Assembly: GCA_004352715.1 (NCBI GenBank) | Contig: SCFE01000013.1 | Location: 1,428,851-1,492,850 of the forward strand | DNA: 64,000 nt | Direction of reading: 5' to 3' | From: Hofstenia miamia | Taxonomy: Eukaryota > Xenacoelomorpha > Acoela | Shown here: piece by piece, positions 11,713 to 23,200 of the stretch | Layout: every line of letters starts with the position of its first letter | Numbering within the stretch: the stretch's first letter is position 1 | Notes under the pieces: model-generated | The model's input: only the letters and a program-made list of their open reading frames with translations | The model's database searches: none | What the model was told of the DNA's origin: nothing | Position numbers and translations under genes: made by a program

Positions 11713-12789
11713 ATGTGTGCTATTGTCGAGAACGGTCAGATATCAAGTTCGCTCTCAAAAGCGGGGCAAGGTGATTTTTTCAGCGGCGTGGCGTCCATGG
11801 ATGCGGCAATCACTTTGATTGAACATAAAAAGAAAACGCCGCTCCACCAAATGTTCGCTAAGCTGAACAAAGAACATGCAGCTGAAGCACTTCTTTTTCT
11901 TCTTAAGAATTCTCTCCTTTCAGTATCTGATGTCTCTACTCAATCTCTGCTTGAAGTTCAAACACAAGCAAAGACATCCGAAAACTCAGCACCAACTACT
12001 ACTACAGAATCCGTCCTTTCAAAATCGTCAACACTCACTTATCACTCATTCCCAAGGATGCAACCAACACCCAAGAAACAACCGTCAAAATTGAAATCAC
12101 GTGTAGAAGGGGTAAAAACCGGAAGTACAACCCTCATCATTGGAAGCAGCATATTGAAATACGCACGTTCGCATCGTCTTCTTCACAATCAATTGACAGC
12201 AATACACTCTTACCCAGGAAGCAACACCACTGAACTCAAACGAAAAGTATCGCTTTACCCAAAAACACACGTCAATACTGTCATTTTAAACACTGGCTTG
12301 ATCGACGTTTTGAATGGCAACATCTCGAATTTCAAGTCAAATCTGCAAAACCTATTATCTGAGGTCCGTAGAAAATCCACTCCTAGTCGAATCTTTTTCT
12401 TTGAAATCACCCCTGTCTGTGCTGATGAAAACCTCTCCAAGAACTTTGACATCAAAGAATGCAATCGTATCATGCACAATCTATCTAACAGCAGCTACAC
12501 TGTCATTCCAGTCTTCGAAAAGTTTCTACTCTCTCCACGCATTATTGATCCCTCTCTTCTTGCTCGCGATGGTATCCACCTCTCCTACAAAGGTCTTTCA
12601 CATTTCATTGGTAACTTAAGGAACTTCTTCTCTAATTCACCGAAAACATTTCGCCTGTCAACACCTCGTTCATCATTTCGTAATCAGAATGTATCATACG
12701 CAAGTGTTGCATCAAATCACTTACGTACCCGCCATCACCTTCTTCCTACGCCACAACGCCATATCGCTCAATCTATCTCTCTCATCTAA
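11713..12789 (+). CDS. CR1-like LINE ORF1 with SGNH hydrolase-like domain
   Basis: An intact 358-codon frame. Residues 1-110 are low-complexity and Ser/Thr-rich. From about residue 137 there is an SGNH/GDSL esterase-like fold: block I 'TLIIGSSILKYARS' (GSS in place of GDS), a 'SYPGSNTTEL' segment, block III 'ILNTGLIDVLNG' (the usual GxND is degenerate) and block V 'ARDGIHLSYKGLSHF' with the DxxH pair. Such esterase-like ORF1 proteins are known in CR1-clade non-LTR elements, where ORF1p is an RNA-binding partner of ORF2p. The start could be the first ATG (11713) or the ATG at 11797 (residue 29). The absence of any frameshift suggests a relatively recent insertion, in contrast to neighbouring fossils. 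ORF2 follows after about 170 bp in another frame. Confidence 0.75.
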   Translation: MCAIVENGQISSSLSKAGQGDFFSGVASMDAAITLIEHKKKTPLHQMFAKLNKEHAAEALLFLLKNSLLSVSDVSTQSLLEVQTQAKTSENSAPTTTTESVLSKSSTLTYHSFPRMQPTPKKQPSKLKSRVEGVKTGSTTLIIGSSILKYARSHRLLHNQLTAIHSYPGSNTTELKRKVSLYPKTHVNTVILNTGLIDVLNGNISNFKSNLQNLLSEVRRKSTPSRIFFFEITPVCADENLSKNFDIKECNRIMHNLSNSSYTVIPVFEKFLLSPRIIDPSLLARDGIHLSYKGLSHFIGNLRNFFSNSPKTFRLSTPRSSFRNQNVSYASVASNHLRTRHHLLPTPQRHIAQSISLI

Positions 12790-12962
12790 GATCAATGACC
12801 TTATTCAAGTGCAGTTTTTATTATATTATAATTATTGTTACTAAATTAATTAAAGGGCAGTTTGCTATACCCCTACATGAATCCCTTAAAAAATTCAGCT
12901 ATCGTCCTTCGAAAATTACAAAGGTACATTCAAATTATTATGCTATGAAATTCTATAATTAA

Positions 12963-14393
12963 TTAAGTAATCATTTAAAATTGTTCTTAAAATTTCGACT
13001 AATTATTTCTGGAGACATTGAAAGTAACCCAGGGCCAACAATTTCCGAAAATAAAATGCAAGATGTATTAAATAATTTTAGGAAAAATTTTAAAATTATT
13101 TACCTAAATTGTAGAAGTCTTAGTGCAAATCGCAATGAATTTATTCAAATGGTCAGCAAAATTGGAAATAGCGCTATATACGTATTTACTGAAACTTGGT
13201 TAAAAGATTGTGAAAATTTACCATTGTTATATAATCCAGACTGTAATACTTATGATATTCATTTCAAAAATCGATCTGAACGTGGTGGGGGATTAATGAT
13301 ACTTGTTCCAAAATCCTTAAAATCAAAACGTAGAAATGATTTAGAAATTAAACATGAGATTTTCGAAAGTATGTGGATTGAACTAAAATCTTTTTCAAAT
13401 TCTTGCAACAGCGAACTCATAAACATTTGCTACAATCCAAATAAAAATTATATTTCTGAATTTTGTAACCACAAAATTGAAGAAATAGAATATGCAATTC
13501 TTGAAAATAAGTTTATTAGTGTCCTTGGAGACTTTAATTCTAATTATTTAAATTCTGTTGAATCAAAGAAAATTGATCATATTTGTGATATTTTTGCTTT
13601 TCAAACTATTAATAAAACCAACCCAACTAGATTTTTTAATTTAATTGACTATTTTCTATCCGATAGTTGTAATAAATATAAAACATATATGTTTGAATCA
13701 TTTAGTGATCACAATCTTTGCGTTTATGTTAGTAACCATAAGTTCAGCACAAAAAATAGGAAAGTTATTTATTCTAGGGATTTTAGCAACTTTAATGAGC
13801 AAAAATTTATACACCTCTTGAAGAACATATCCTATGATATAACCTACACTTTTAATGCTGCCGATAGTACGTTAAAATTCATCACTTGTGAAATCACCAA
13901 AGCGTTAAACAAAGTAGCACCGCTGCGAACAAAGTTAATTAGCACTAAATTAAGGCCAGTGATTAACGAACCCCGTGATTCTGACTTGATTAAGGACCTG
14001 GTAATTAAGAAAAATAAACTTTTTGAACTTGCGAAATCGGATCCCATCAATCTTAATTGGACTAATTATGAACACGCTAAGCAATTAATCAAAAAGAGCC
14101 GCAAATTTAATTATGAATGTAAGTTAAAGGATTATTTCAAACGCCTAAAGAAATCTAACCAAAAATGGAATTTTCTTAATAAAAGCATTGGTAAAACTAA
14201 GGGGCTAAACATAAGCATTGAAGGAATCAAACATGATAAGATGTACAAGAATAAGAAGGATATCGCAAACATTTTAAACAGAAATTTTGAAAATATGGGT
14301 AAATTCAATTTTAAATTCGGAAAAATTGGAAATAATTCACCCCAACAACCTGATATACGCAAGGAATGGTTTCATTTCAACTTAATTTCCTAG
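12963..14393 (+). CDS. CR1-like LINE ORF2, endonuclease part only
   Basis: The frame opens after a TAA at 12960-12962 and runs uninterrupted to a stop at 14391-14393. An apurinic-type (APE) endonuclease occupies about 13080-13740, with every catalytic signature visible: 'IIYLNCRSL' (Asn), 'FTETWL' (Glu), 'VLGDFNSNYLN' (Asp/Asn) and 'FESFSDHNLCVY' (Asp-His). A lysine-rich linker follows ('LVIKKNKLFELAK', 'LKDYFKRLKKSNQKWNFLNK'), which normally leads to the reverse transcriptase. The frame stops before any RT motif, so this copy keeps the 5' half and lacks the 3' half, the reverse of the usual 5' truncation. The first ATG in frame is at 13056, downstream of a 2A-like motif at 13011-13037. Confidence 0.85.
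   Translation, partial: LSNHLKLFLKFRLIISGDIESNPGPTISENKMQDVLNNFRKNFKIIYLNCRSLSANRNEFIQMVSKIGNSAIYVFTETWLKDCENLPLLYNPDCNTYDIHFKNRSERGGGLMILVPKSLKSKRRNDLEIKHEIFESMWIELKSFSNSCNSELINICYNPNKNYISEFCNHKIEEIEYAILENKFISVLGDFNSNYLNSVESKKIDHICDIFAFQTINKTNPTRFFNLIDYFLSDSCNKYKTYMFESFSDHNLCVYVSNHKFSTKNRKVIYSRDFSNFNEQKFIHLLKNISYDITYTFNAADSTLKFITCEITKALNKVAPLRTKLISTKLRPVINEPRDSDLIKDLVIKKNKLFELAKSDPINLNWTNYEHAKQLIKKSRKFNYECKLKDYFKRLKKSNQKWNFLNKSIGKTKGLNISIEGIKHDKMYKNKKDIANILNRNFENMGKFNFKFGKIGNNSPQQPDIRKEWFHFNLIS
13011..13037 (+). other. 2A-like ribosome-skipping motif
   Basis: The codons read G-D-I-E-S-N-P-G-P, an exact match to the 2A consensus D(V/I)ExNPGP, where the ribosome skips the Gly-Pro bond. It is preceded by a short hydrophobic-basic stretch (LFLKFRLIIS). 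2A-like sequences are established at the N-terminus of LINE proteins in trypanosomes and in several invertebrate CR1-like elements. Here no ATG lies between the upstream stop and the motif, so its translation would need a non-AUG start or recoding from ORF1. Confidence 0.75.
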
Positions 14394-15079
14394 ATTAAAT
14401 GAACATCTTATTAAGTTTATTTAGATATCTACTATTCGTATAAAATTGCTTTAAACATTAAATATGAAAAGAACTGAAAAATATTCAGAAATTTGTATCC
14501 GATGAAGATTAAATCGGAAATTGTTCGAGATTCATATCAATTCCAGCACGGGGCGTGCTTTTAACATCATTGCTTACTTTGTAAATCCAAAAACATGGTC
14601 ACATTTTCCATTTTTAGGGTTCTTCATTTTATCAAAATGAAATATATGTGACATGCACATACGGTAAAATATTCCTGCTATATTATAGTCATTTACTATT
14701 AACAAATATTGAATGCCTAACTTCTCAATACTTTAAAAAAATTTGATTGCCCATTTGATGTTCTTCTTTTTCGATATCAAAGCACCAATCACCAAATTAT
14801 GCATGAAAATACTTTACATTCCTGTTTTTTTTCAAAAAATTATAAAAGGCGCATGTTAAGCGTGAATACAAATTATTTGAAGTCTGAAAAATGAGTTTTT
14901 TTCTTTACTAAGTCATTCAAAAATATTTAATTATGCTTTCATTAAAATGAATGTTTTATTATTTTCTTATAAACAAGAACCACTAAGTTCAAATGATGAA
15001 TAAATTTCCAAATAATTCCATACAGTTTTGAATTACTTATAATATCTTTATGAGAGATGCTTAAGAAAATTATATTTAG

Positions 15080-15363
15080 ACAAGTAAGTTTGTTTTTAAA
15101 GGTCAAGTCATCTTTGCGTTTGGATGCTTATCAGACGAAGGGTTTAATCTCGGACCAAACGTTTACCCTGCAGCACAAGTGTGTGCACCGGATATACCCG
15201 ATCCACTTTGTAAATTAACTGTAATGGCTTTTTTTCAATTAGAGAAGCCGCCAGATAAAGGATATCAATGTCACTCAACATGCTGTAATAGGGATGGTTG
15301 CAATGCAGTTTTTGACAAGTTTTCAAAGAAGAGCTCGGATATGGATTACTCTGACAAAACTAG
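15080..15363 (+). CDS. Ly6/uPAR protein, second visible exon (finger III and CCxxxxCN end)
   Basis: The acceptor AG at 15078-15079 is preferred to the one at 15100-15101 because only the former keeps phase 0 with the donor at 8095. The join then reads NTCV-TSKFVFKGQVIFAFGC without a stop. The exon has 'FAFGC', an extra Cys pair 'VCAPDIPDPLC', and the defining Ly6 end 'GYQCHSTCCNRDGCN'. With the five cysteines of the previous exon there are twelve, i.e. the ten canonical plus one extra pair. The donor is GTGATA at 15364 with exit phase 2. An acidic/basic linker (KFSKKSSDMDYSDKT) begins the stalk. The domain call is firm; the acceptor's pyrimidine tract is weak. Confidence 0.82.
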
Positions 15364-15651
15364 GTGATATTTTATTATTTCATCGTAATTCAGAAAACGT
15401 ATTTCTATATTGTTATACACGTGTTTCCTCTTAGAAAACATACTTTTTGAATTTATAAATTATAATGAATTTCCTGTCATCTGTCATATATGATGTTCCA
15501 TTAATTCACTTGCTATGGACTAGAGTTCTATAGGACCTCAGATTCAATATTTCACTGTGACTTGGACAAAATAAGACGAGAGCCAATATAATTCTAATCC
15601 AGCAAACCCTGCTGTGAACTTTAAACTGAAAATGTTAAATATGTGTTTTAG

Positions 15652-15838
15652 CTACAATACCTATAACAGTTATGGTGGCGCAAACTCAGGATATAACAGC
15701 TTCACTTACGCAAAGACTAACTATGGCCCACAGGGTTACATTGGACCCCCATCCAGCGGCTCATCAGGGTTACTCAAAAGAAGTTTTCTTCCAATATTAT
15801 GGACTGCAACAATTAGACATTTGGTTTATTTATTATAA
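15652..15838 (+). CDS. Ly6/uPAR protein, last exon: Tyr/Gly/Ser stalk and GPI-anchor signal
   Basis: Acceptor TGTGTTTTAG ends at 15651, and entry phase 2 matches the previous donor (AG+C gives Ser). The exon encodes a Tyr/Asn/Gly/Ser-rich stalk ('YNTYNSYGGANSGYNSF'), small residues 'GPPSSGSSG' as a plausible omega site, and then a C-terminal hydrophobic tail 'SFLPILWTATIRHLVYLL' directly before TAA. This is the layout of a GPI-anchor addition signal, as expected for Ly6 proteins, although the Arg-His inside the tail is atypical. The protein would sit on the outer cell surface. The intron before it is only 288 bp. Confidence 0.75.
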
Positions 15839-18022
15839 TCTCACACATAAAGTCACTTTAATGCTTCACGATTGTTCTATTTGAACACGCAAACCCGTTT
15901 GAATAATTTGAAAAGTTATGTTAAGAAGATTATTAATAAATGTACACTTAAATACTTCGAGAGTGAAATATATATTACTCTGGAATTGTGTACACTTAGT
16001 ATACATGTACCTAAGAACTATTAATGATGCAATTAATTTTGTACTTTATAATAATAATAACATTATTTATCTAAGGCAATTTAGGGAAATATACTTTTCT
16101 ATGAACTAGAATAAAAATTCGTGAAAACTTTATTCTAAGCGTTTGGAAATTAAATGAAAATTTGCTCTTCCAAAATCATTATTCATTAAGGTTTTTAAAG
16201 GTTTGAACAGGAAACGTTTTCTAACTGCGGTTGTACAGTATTTATAGAAACACACCAGTTTTAGTGGAAGTGATTAAAGCAAGAAATGTCGCAGGAATCA
16301 ATTTTCAAAGGCCTTATGTTCTTTCACTAAGCTAAAAATAATTTATTAAAATTCAGAAACAAAAGTGAGGAAATCTTTAAGCAACTTAAGCAACCTTAAC
16401 AAAAGTGATAAGCGACTAATGAAAATTTGACAAAAATGATTACTTTAAAACAGAATGAACTACTCATATTTAAAAAAACAATAGATTTTTAAATAAATAT
16501 CTGTTCTTTAAGAAAACTTCCTGTTGTGGTCTGTTAGGGAGGATCAAATTGAATGTCCAAAAATTGAAAAATAGCCTCTAAAATGAAAGGAGAATTTGCA
16601 TCATGTCCTCCTTGCGCATGTCACTGTGACCTAATTGATGAACAAGACCTTACGTTAGCATATACTACCAATATTTCTTATAATCAATATTAGACAGTGA
16701 AAATATGTGCTTGCATAGATCCGAAACCACCAAATCAGAATCCGACATAACATGAAACGTACTCTTTAATTCAAAAATTTAACAGCTTGGATCTCTATCC
16801 AATCAAATGAAGATAAACACCAGTCATTTTCTGATAAGTTATACAGGCTTTCATACATATTTAAATTTTAGATCTTTCTCAAATCGATTGGTGATTAATA
16901 CTTTATACACGAATCGTCTTAACAATGTGATGACCGAATCTGGCCTAATCCCGAAATCGAGTACCCGATGTCATTCTGTAGTCAATATATATTCAATTTC
17001 TTAAGTGAAGCTATCTTATAAACTATTTTCACACCCTCGGTAAGTAAGTCAACTGAACATGTAACTCTTTCGCAGCATTTAATCCTCCGAAACCTATTTA
17101 CTACATTTTTTTAAAAATCATGACTTTACTTTGCATTTTATATTTTTTAATCTGAAATCTACTTTTTGGTTTCCTAAAATTCTCGTCTTGTTTTTTTCTT
17201 TCGTAATGACATATTCACTGATTCAAAAAATCTTAGATGATATTCAAACGTAACTTACATCTCTTGAGACGTTTACATTTTGGCTACCATTTATTTTCCC
17301 TTAGTGCACATTTGCAAAATGTTTAAAACCTACATTGTATATACCCATATAAGTTGGCTAAGTCCATTGTTTTCTTTGTTATCGTTGTTACTATGAAATA
17401 GTTTTAATTTTCCCTGAAAACCTGAAATTTCGTGTGTTAGGATTTAGAATTATAACAAATAATATCGAAATTCTGACTTTGATTTCATTGAAAAACTTGT
17501 GGAATTTCACAAAGCATTTGTTTTTACCCACTTTCAATGATACGGTTAACAAAGTGTTAAAGCCAAACAACTGAAAATGCAATAACGAAATTTGATTGAT
17601 AACACAACCCTAAAAACTTATTTAATTGTTAACCAATTCTGAGTTTATTCAGATAAGAAATTACTTTGAAATTTCAAAATACAAAATAACAAATTTTGAA
17701 GAAATTATTAATTACTTGTATTTAGATTGTTGCAATTTTAAGAAACCATTTTGCAAAACAATGAACATATGAAACTAGTTTGTATTTGGGCATAAAAATT
17801 TAGTTGTTGATCAATAACTTTATATCATATGACATTTCTTTCGTATAAATTAGCACTTACTGGTCATTTGATAGGCACCAATTATGGTATGTTACTGCAA
17901 TCTTCCCAAAACGGAGATATCTAAATTTTTGGAAAATTTCATAAGGTTCCAATTATTTTATGTTACGATGAACTTTGCTACTAGCCCTTTTCATTGTATA
18001 TCAATGTCATTTAATCTTAAGC

Positions 18023-18057
<35 letters not shown>

Positions 18058-18281
18058 TAAGCTCGAGTTAAGTCGAGTTAAAATTACATGTATATTTAGA
18101 TTTTAAATGACAGAAACCCAACCTGATGCCTTACAATTTGAAATATATAGTGATAGGTCAATGGATTTTTTGATATTACAGTTATAAATTGAAGAGAATA
18201 GATGCCATTCAATCTAATATCCGTTTGGTAACGGATACTCGAAATGTCGAGTTGAGATTTCATACCTCGAATCGAATGCAC

Positions 18282-18321
<40 letters not shown>

Positions 18322-19622
18322 ATATAAACACTTATACTGCACCATATTTGAGACCCTGCAGTGTACATTAGGTTACAGACTTTACTTGCATTGAGTTTCT
18401 TAGTAAAATTTAATGTGAGAAATTAGAAAACGAAGTGAATTATAGTGGAGAAATTCAAGGCGTGAGTTAAAGAGCGCAGGCGGAAGTGAGTTCGTACGGT
18501 CGTTTACCTTTCACCTTGAAATATAAATTTCAGGAACCGAACTTGATTCTCAAAACTTCTTATTTGAGGAACAGCTGAAACAAAAAGATGATAAAAAAAT
18601 ATTTATTCTTTATATACTAATTTATTAATTGATTATAATCTATACATTAACTATAATGCAACAGTTTTTTATAACAGCATTCTGAAATAAAAGGTAATGC
18701 TTTGTAATTTTCTTATTTAATAAAATTCCTATATAAATAAAATATAAATATTCGAAAACATCAATTAATTTTTAGATTTCGACTTAAAATTCCACTAAAT
18801 ATGAAAAATTGTTATTTAGTTTAAGTGATTTCTACACCTCTAGTAAAATAAAGATAATTTTGGGGAATAACTAATACTGTTAAATAACGACAAATTAGGT
18901 TTTCAAAGTTACACAAATTGCCTATACATGTATATCTAACAACAAACTTAATTCCAAATGAGCTAGGACAACAAAAATTTCTTGTAAAAATTAAGTACTC
19001 CATTTTGGAAAAAATCTGTTCAGATGGTTTTCTAAAATTTCGTTGCTACCTACGTGGAGCAGATTAACGCGTTTTTGGGAAATCGGGAGTACCCAATGAT
19101 TTATGCTAACTTGAAAAAATTATAAATTTATCTGAACTAACAATGCACTTGTGACTATTATTTTAAAATTGTTATTAACCATTAATATATTTTGTAAAAT
19201 ATATAAAGAAATTCGATTATAGTCTTAGAATAACTATTTGTAATCATTGAGTAAATTAAAATGCATTTTCATCAAACAATAAAAAGAATAAGAACATAGC
19301 TGGTGTAATTCAATGTTAACATATTTAATTGGCTACAACAGTATTGGTAATCAGACATTCCTTAATGCTCAAATTTTTGTAATGTTGGAAATTGAGAAAA
19401 TATTTAATTAATTTCGTATTTCAGAAAAGTAAATTAAATACGGCTTTTATGAAAGAAACTAGAGTAAGACTGCATGCTCCAGATTCATTGATGATAACTC
19501 ATTAATTTTGTCGCAATGCTCATAAAGCAGTAAAGTTCTATTAATTACATTTCTTTAAATCAAGAATTCCAGAAATTGCAAAATCAACAATTGCTACAGT
19601 CTTGGTAATATATATATATATA

Positions 19623-20148
19623 NNNNNNNNNNNNNNNNNNNNNNNNNNNNNNNNNNNNNNNNNNNNNNNNNNNNNNNNNNNNNNNNNNNNNNNNNNNNNN
19701 NNNNNNNNNNNNNNNNNNNNNNNNNNNNNNNNNNNNNNNNNNNNNNNNNNNNNNNNNNNNNNNNNNNNNNNNNNNNNNNNNNNNNNNNNNNNNNNNNNNN
19801 NNNNNNNNNNNNNNNNNNNNNNNNNNNNNNNNNNNNNNNNNNNNNNNNNNNNNNNNNNNNNNNNNNNNNNNNNNNNNNNNNNNNNNNNNNNNNNNNNNNN
19901 NNNNNNNNNNNNNNNNNNNNNNNNNNNNNNNNNNNNNNNNNNNNNNNNNNNNNNNNNNNNNNNNNNNNNNNNNNNNNNNNNNNNNNNNNNNNNNNNNNNN
20001 NNNNNNNNNNNNNNNNNNNNNNNNNNNNNNNNNNNNNNNNNNNNNNNNNNNNNNNNNNNNNNNNNNNNNNNNNNNNNNNNNNNNNNNNNNNNNNNNNNNN
20101 NNNNNNNNNNNNNNNNNNNNNNNNNNNNNNNNNNNNNNNNNNNNNNNN
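19623..20148. other. Assembly gap (526 N)
   Basis: A run of N that starts inside a (TA)n tract. Its right edge is sequence that recurs at 36226. Confidence 0.99.
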
Positions 20149-20240
20149 AATATTTAAATAAGCCCAATGTTTAAATTACGACGGAACTTTCATAACAGTG
20201 GATGAACATCTGTTTTTATATTTTATATGTATTATTTATA
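20149..20240 (+). repeat. 92-bp direct repeat, copy 1
   Basis: By eye identical to 36226-36317 (offset 16077). Both copies run into (TA)n tracts at their right end. This copy begins exactly at the edge of an N gap. Confidence 0.8.
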
Positions 20241-23200
20241 TATATATATATATATGTATACACACATTTGAAATCCTGAGAAGTAGCTCTATTTGTAATC
20301 GCTTTATATTTACTAATCGAATAATATTAACATTGTAGTTTAATTTTAATAAACAAAAATTCTGAGAAGAAATTCTCTGTTTGAAGTATTGTAGAAACAC
20401 CTCCCATGTGAGATATGCAGCATGACAACTGGGAGTATTTTCGCTATGGAAAAATTAACACTTCCATTTAATATAATCGGTTATCACACATTCCATTATT
20501 CCCTTATATTGGAAGTAATACAGTTACTTTTCCAATATAATCTTTTTGGTTGGAAGCCGTACGGAAACAAATCGAACGACCCATAGCATTTACAAGATTC
20601 GTGCATAAAGGAATATTGAAAACAAAGCAGTGTTGTTAATAGATTTTTAATTAAGGAAGATATAGCTTTAAATAGCAAAATAGAATTTGGCTACTTTTAG
20701 CTGCTGGAATAATGAAAAATTATAAATATTGATTTTTTGTTTTTTGAACTTTATAAAATGTAAACTAAATGTGAATGTATATATGCTCCAAGTCTTGCAA
20801 GTTGTTAATATTATTGTAAATGTTTTATCTATTGTCATCACAATTATACGTCATTAAATGAGAATTTACTATTAATTTGTCATTTTTATAAAGTGTATAA
20901 GCAATGCTCTATGTGAATAAAATTATGTATGCATTGATATATATATATATATATGTCACAATTTTCAAACAATTGGCTAAGGTATTATTTAACATTTATT
21001 TGCAGCAACTTTCTAATAATGCTCTAAAAAACTTCGTGCTATGGGTGAAAACGTTTTTCTCAAACATCCTAAAGCAATTAAATTCTTTGATATAAAGAGA
21101 TTAGACTGATTGGAAAAATCCACAAGGTTCTTACTTTAATTGATTTCTCACAGTAATTATTTTAAGGTTTGCTGAAACTTATTAGTCATATTTCTAAAAA
21201 GTGCTAAATAATTTTTTTAGTCTATTTTTTTCCAGCTCAGATTTGAAACAGGCAAATCAAGTTCTGAAAAATGATGATTACCTGCAAAGCAGCTCACTGA
21301 GACAAAACAGATTGCTTGTAAAATTCATGAAATTTATTATTTGTTAGGTTTTGAGTACAAATTAAAAAATCGTGCAACTTACTTTTCTGTGATAGGCAGC
21401 AAATTCTGTTGAATTGATTACGTTTTCCTAACTGTGGTTGATATCTGGAATTTTCCTCTCAAATTCTCACAAGTGTGAATATGATGCAAGCAACATGGAT
21501 AATTAATTAATGCAGTTTGATTTCAAGATCAGAATACAAGATATAATTATGCATTAAATTCTACAGCCAAAGTTGTTCCTTCAAGTTAAAAATTTTTAAA
21601 AGAAACCCAATAATTTAAAGTTTTATTTTTGTCAATTAAATTTAAACCGTTACATCCTTTTTTCAATTTTTTAGTACATAAATCAGAGTTTTATATTCCA
21701 TTTTGGGATTCTTTTTAACATCCAACGAATTATTTGAAATTGAAGATGGTTTTTGAAAAATACTTCGTGAAGGTATACTAATTGTAGAGAAAATCTATAT
21801 TTTTAAAACGGAATTTAGATCTTAAAATTTTAGCAGTGGTGTATGTTGCCTAAGCACTGGTGACTTTTTATCAATTGACGTTTTAAGAATATTAGAGACC
21901 TATTCAAGTTCCCAATGATATTAAAGAAGGACTGATTATTAATTTTTGTTTTTGAGATTTGAATTATGTTGATAACAATTTGTACAAAATATATATTTCA
22001 ACTAATTAAAATTGAAAAGTAAATTGCAAATCAAATTCAATTTTTAAATGAAATTTAGCTCTAATTTGGTTTATGGACATTAAAAATTGAATTACACAAA
22101 TGTTGAAAATGCTATCGAATGAAATTAATTAATTCTGGTAAATTTTAATGTAATAAACTTCCTTCACAGATTGCTAAGACTTAAGCAAATATTTTCCAAT
22201 CAACCTTTAAGGTCATTGGTAATTTATCACTAATCGAATTTATGGTAAAAGTCTTGCTGTCTAACATAACAATGTCTGACATTGAAGTTCCATTTCTGTT
22301 AATTAATTTACCATTATCAGTATATAGCTAAGTAAGGAAATCGAAAGGCTATCAAGTTTGAATCAGACAATAAAACTATAAGGTTGAAAAAGTTAATAAT
22401 AAACTTCTTTTGTGTTCTAATGAATCGTTTAAATGTTGCTCTTTACACGAAATTCGCACTTATACGAACTCCACTAAATAAGGAATAATATTTCTGTAAT
22501 CCATGCCAGGGCTTCGGCTAGACTCCTGGAAAGCTCGCACTTAGGAAACATTTAGCCTAGCCTGGGCCACATGATGTTGCCTAAATTAAGCAATTCACTT
22601 TTCAACATTAAGACTTACCAACGACTGGCTTCTAACTTTAAATTATGTTTGTGTAGCTTTATAAAAATTGAAATTATTAACTGTAAAATGTGAGTTTGAA
22701 CTTGTGATTTTAAAAAACTACTAAACTTATTAATGAATTGACTTCTTACGAAGATTTTATTTTTAGAATGAATGCCATGGATTAATAACATGAAATGATT
22801 AATTAAATATATTGATATCTAAAATATGCTATTCATTTACATTTTATGAGTCCTTCACTTTATTTAACTGTGTTTATATTCTTTAAGTATTTATTCATTA
22901 TTCTAAGGCTTTTAGGGTCAGCCCTATGGTTATGCAATCCGTCAAGGTTTTCGGAGTTGTATGTGAAAATTCTTTTGATTCAATTGCTTCTTTTCAAAGC
23001 TATCAAGAAAATTGGGAAATGAAAACTTGGCTGCACATAGCCGACGTTTTGCCAATAACAGTAACCAGGCATGTGAGGAAAAAAAATTGGAAACGTTTAT
23101 AACAATCAATAAATGAATGAGACAGCATAGAATCGATTAAATTTTAACAGAAAAAATTTGCATAATATTCTACGGTTTCTGCCTGATCACATTTGGAAGT

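Larger units (their letters stand above)
8096..15079 (+). other. Ly6 gene intron filled with nested LINEs
   Basis: This 6984-bp interval is bounded by the GTAAGT donor at 8096 and an AG at 15078-15079, with matching phase 0 on both sides. Most of it is retrotransposon sequence (8709-14393). The pieces 8096-8708 and 14394-15079 are AT-rich and show no gene. Confidence 0.7.

Noticed and set aside
15102-15363. Ly6 exon starting at the AG of 15100-15101
   Set aside because: It would enter in phase 1, which does not match the phase-0 donor at 8095; the AG at 15078-15079 keeps the frame and gives normal Cys spacing.
22500-22575. GC-richer patch with CCAGGGCTTCGGCTAG
   Set aside because: Looks like a possible repeat end but has no partner or target duplication.
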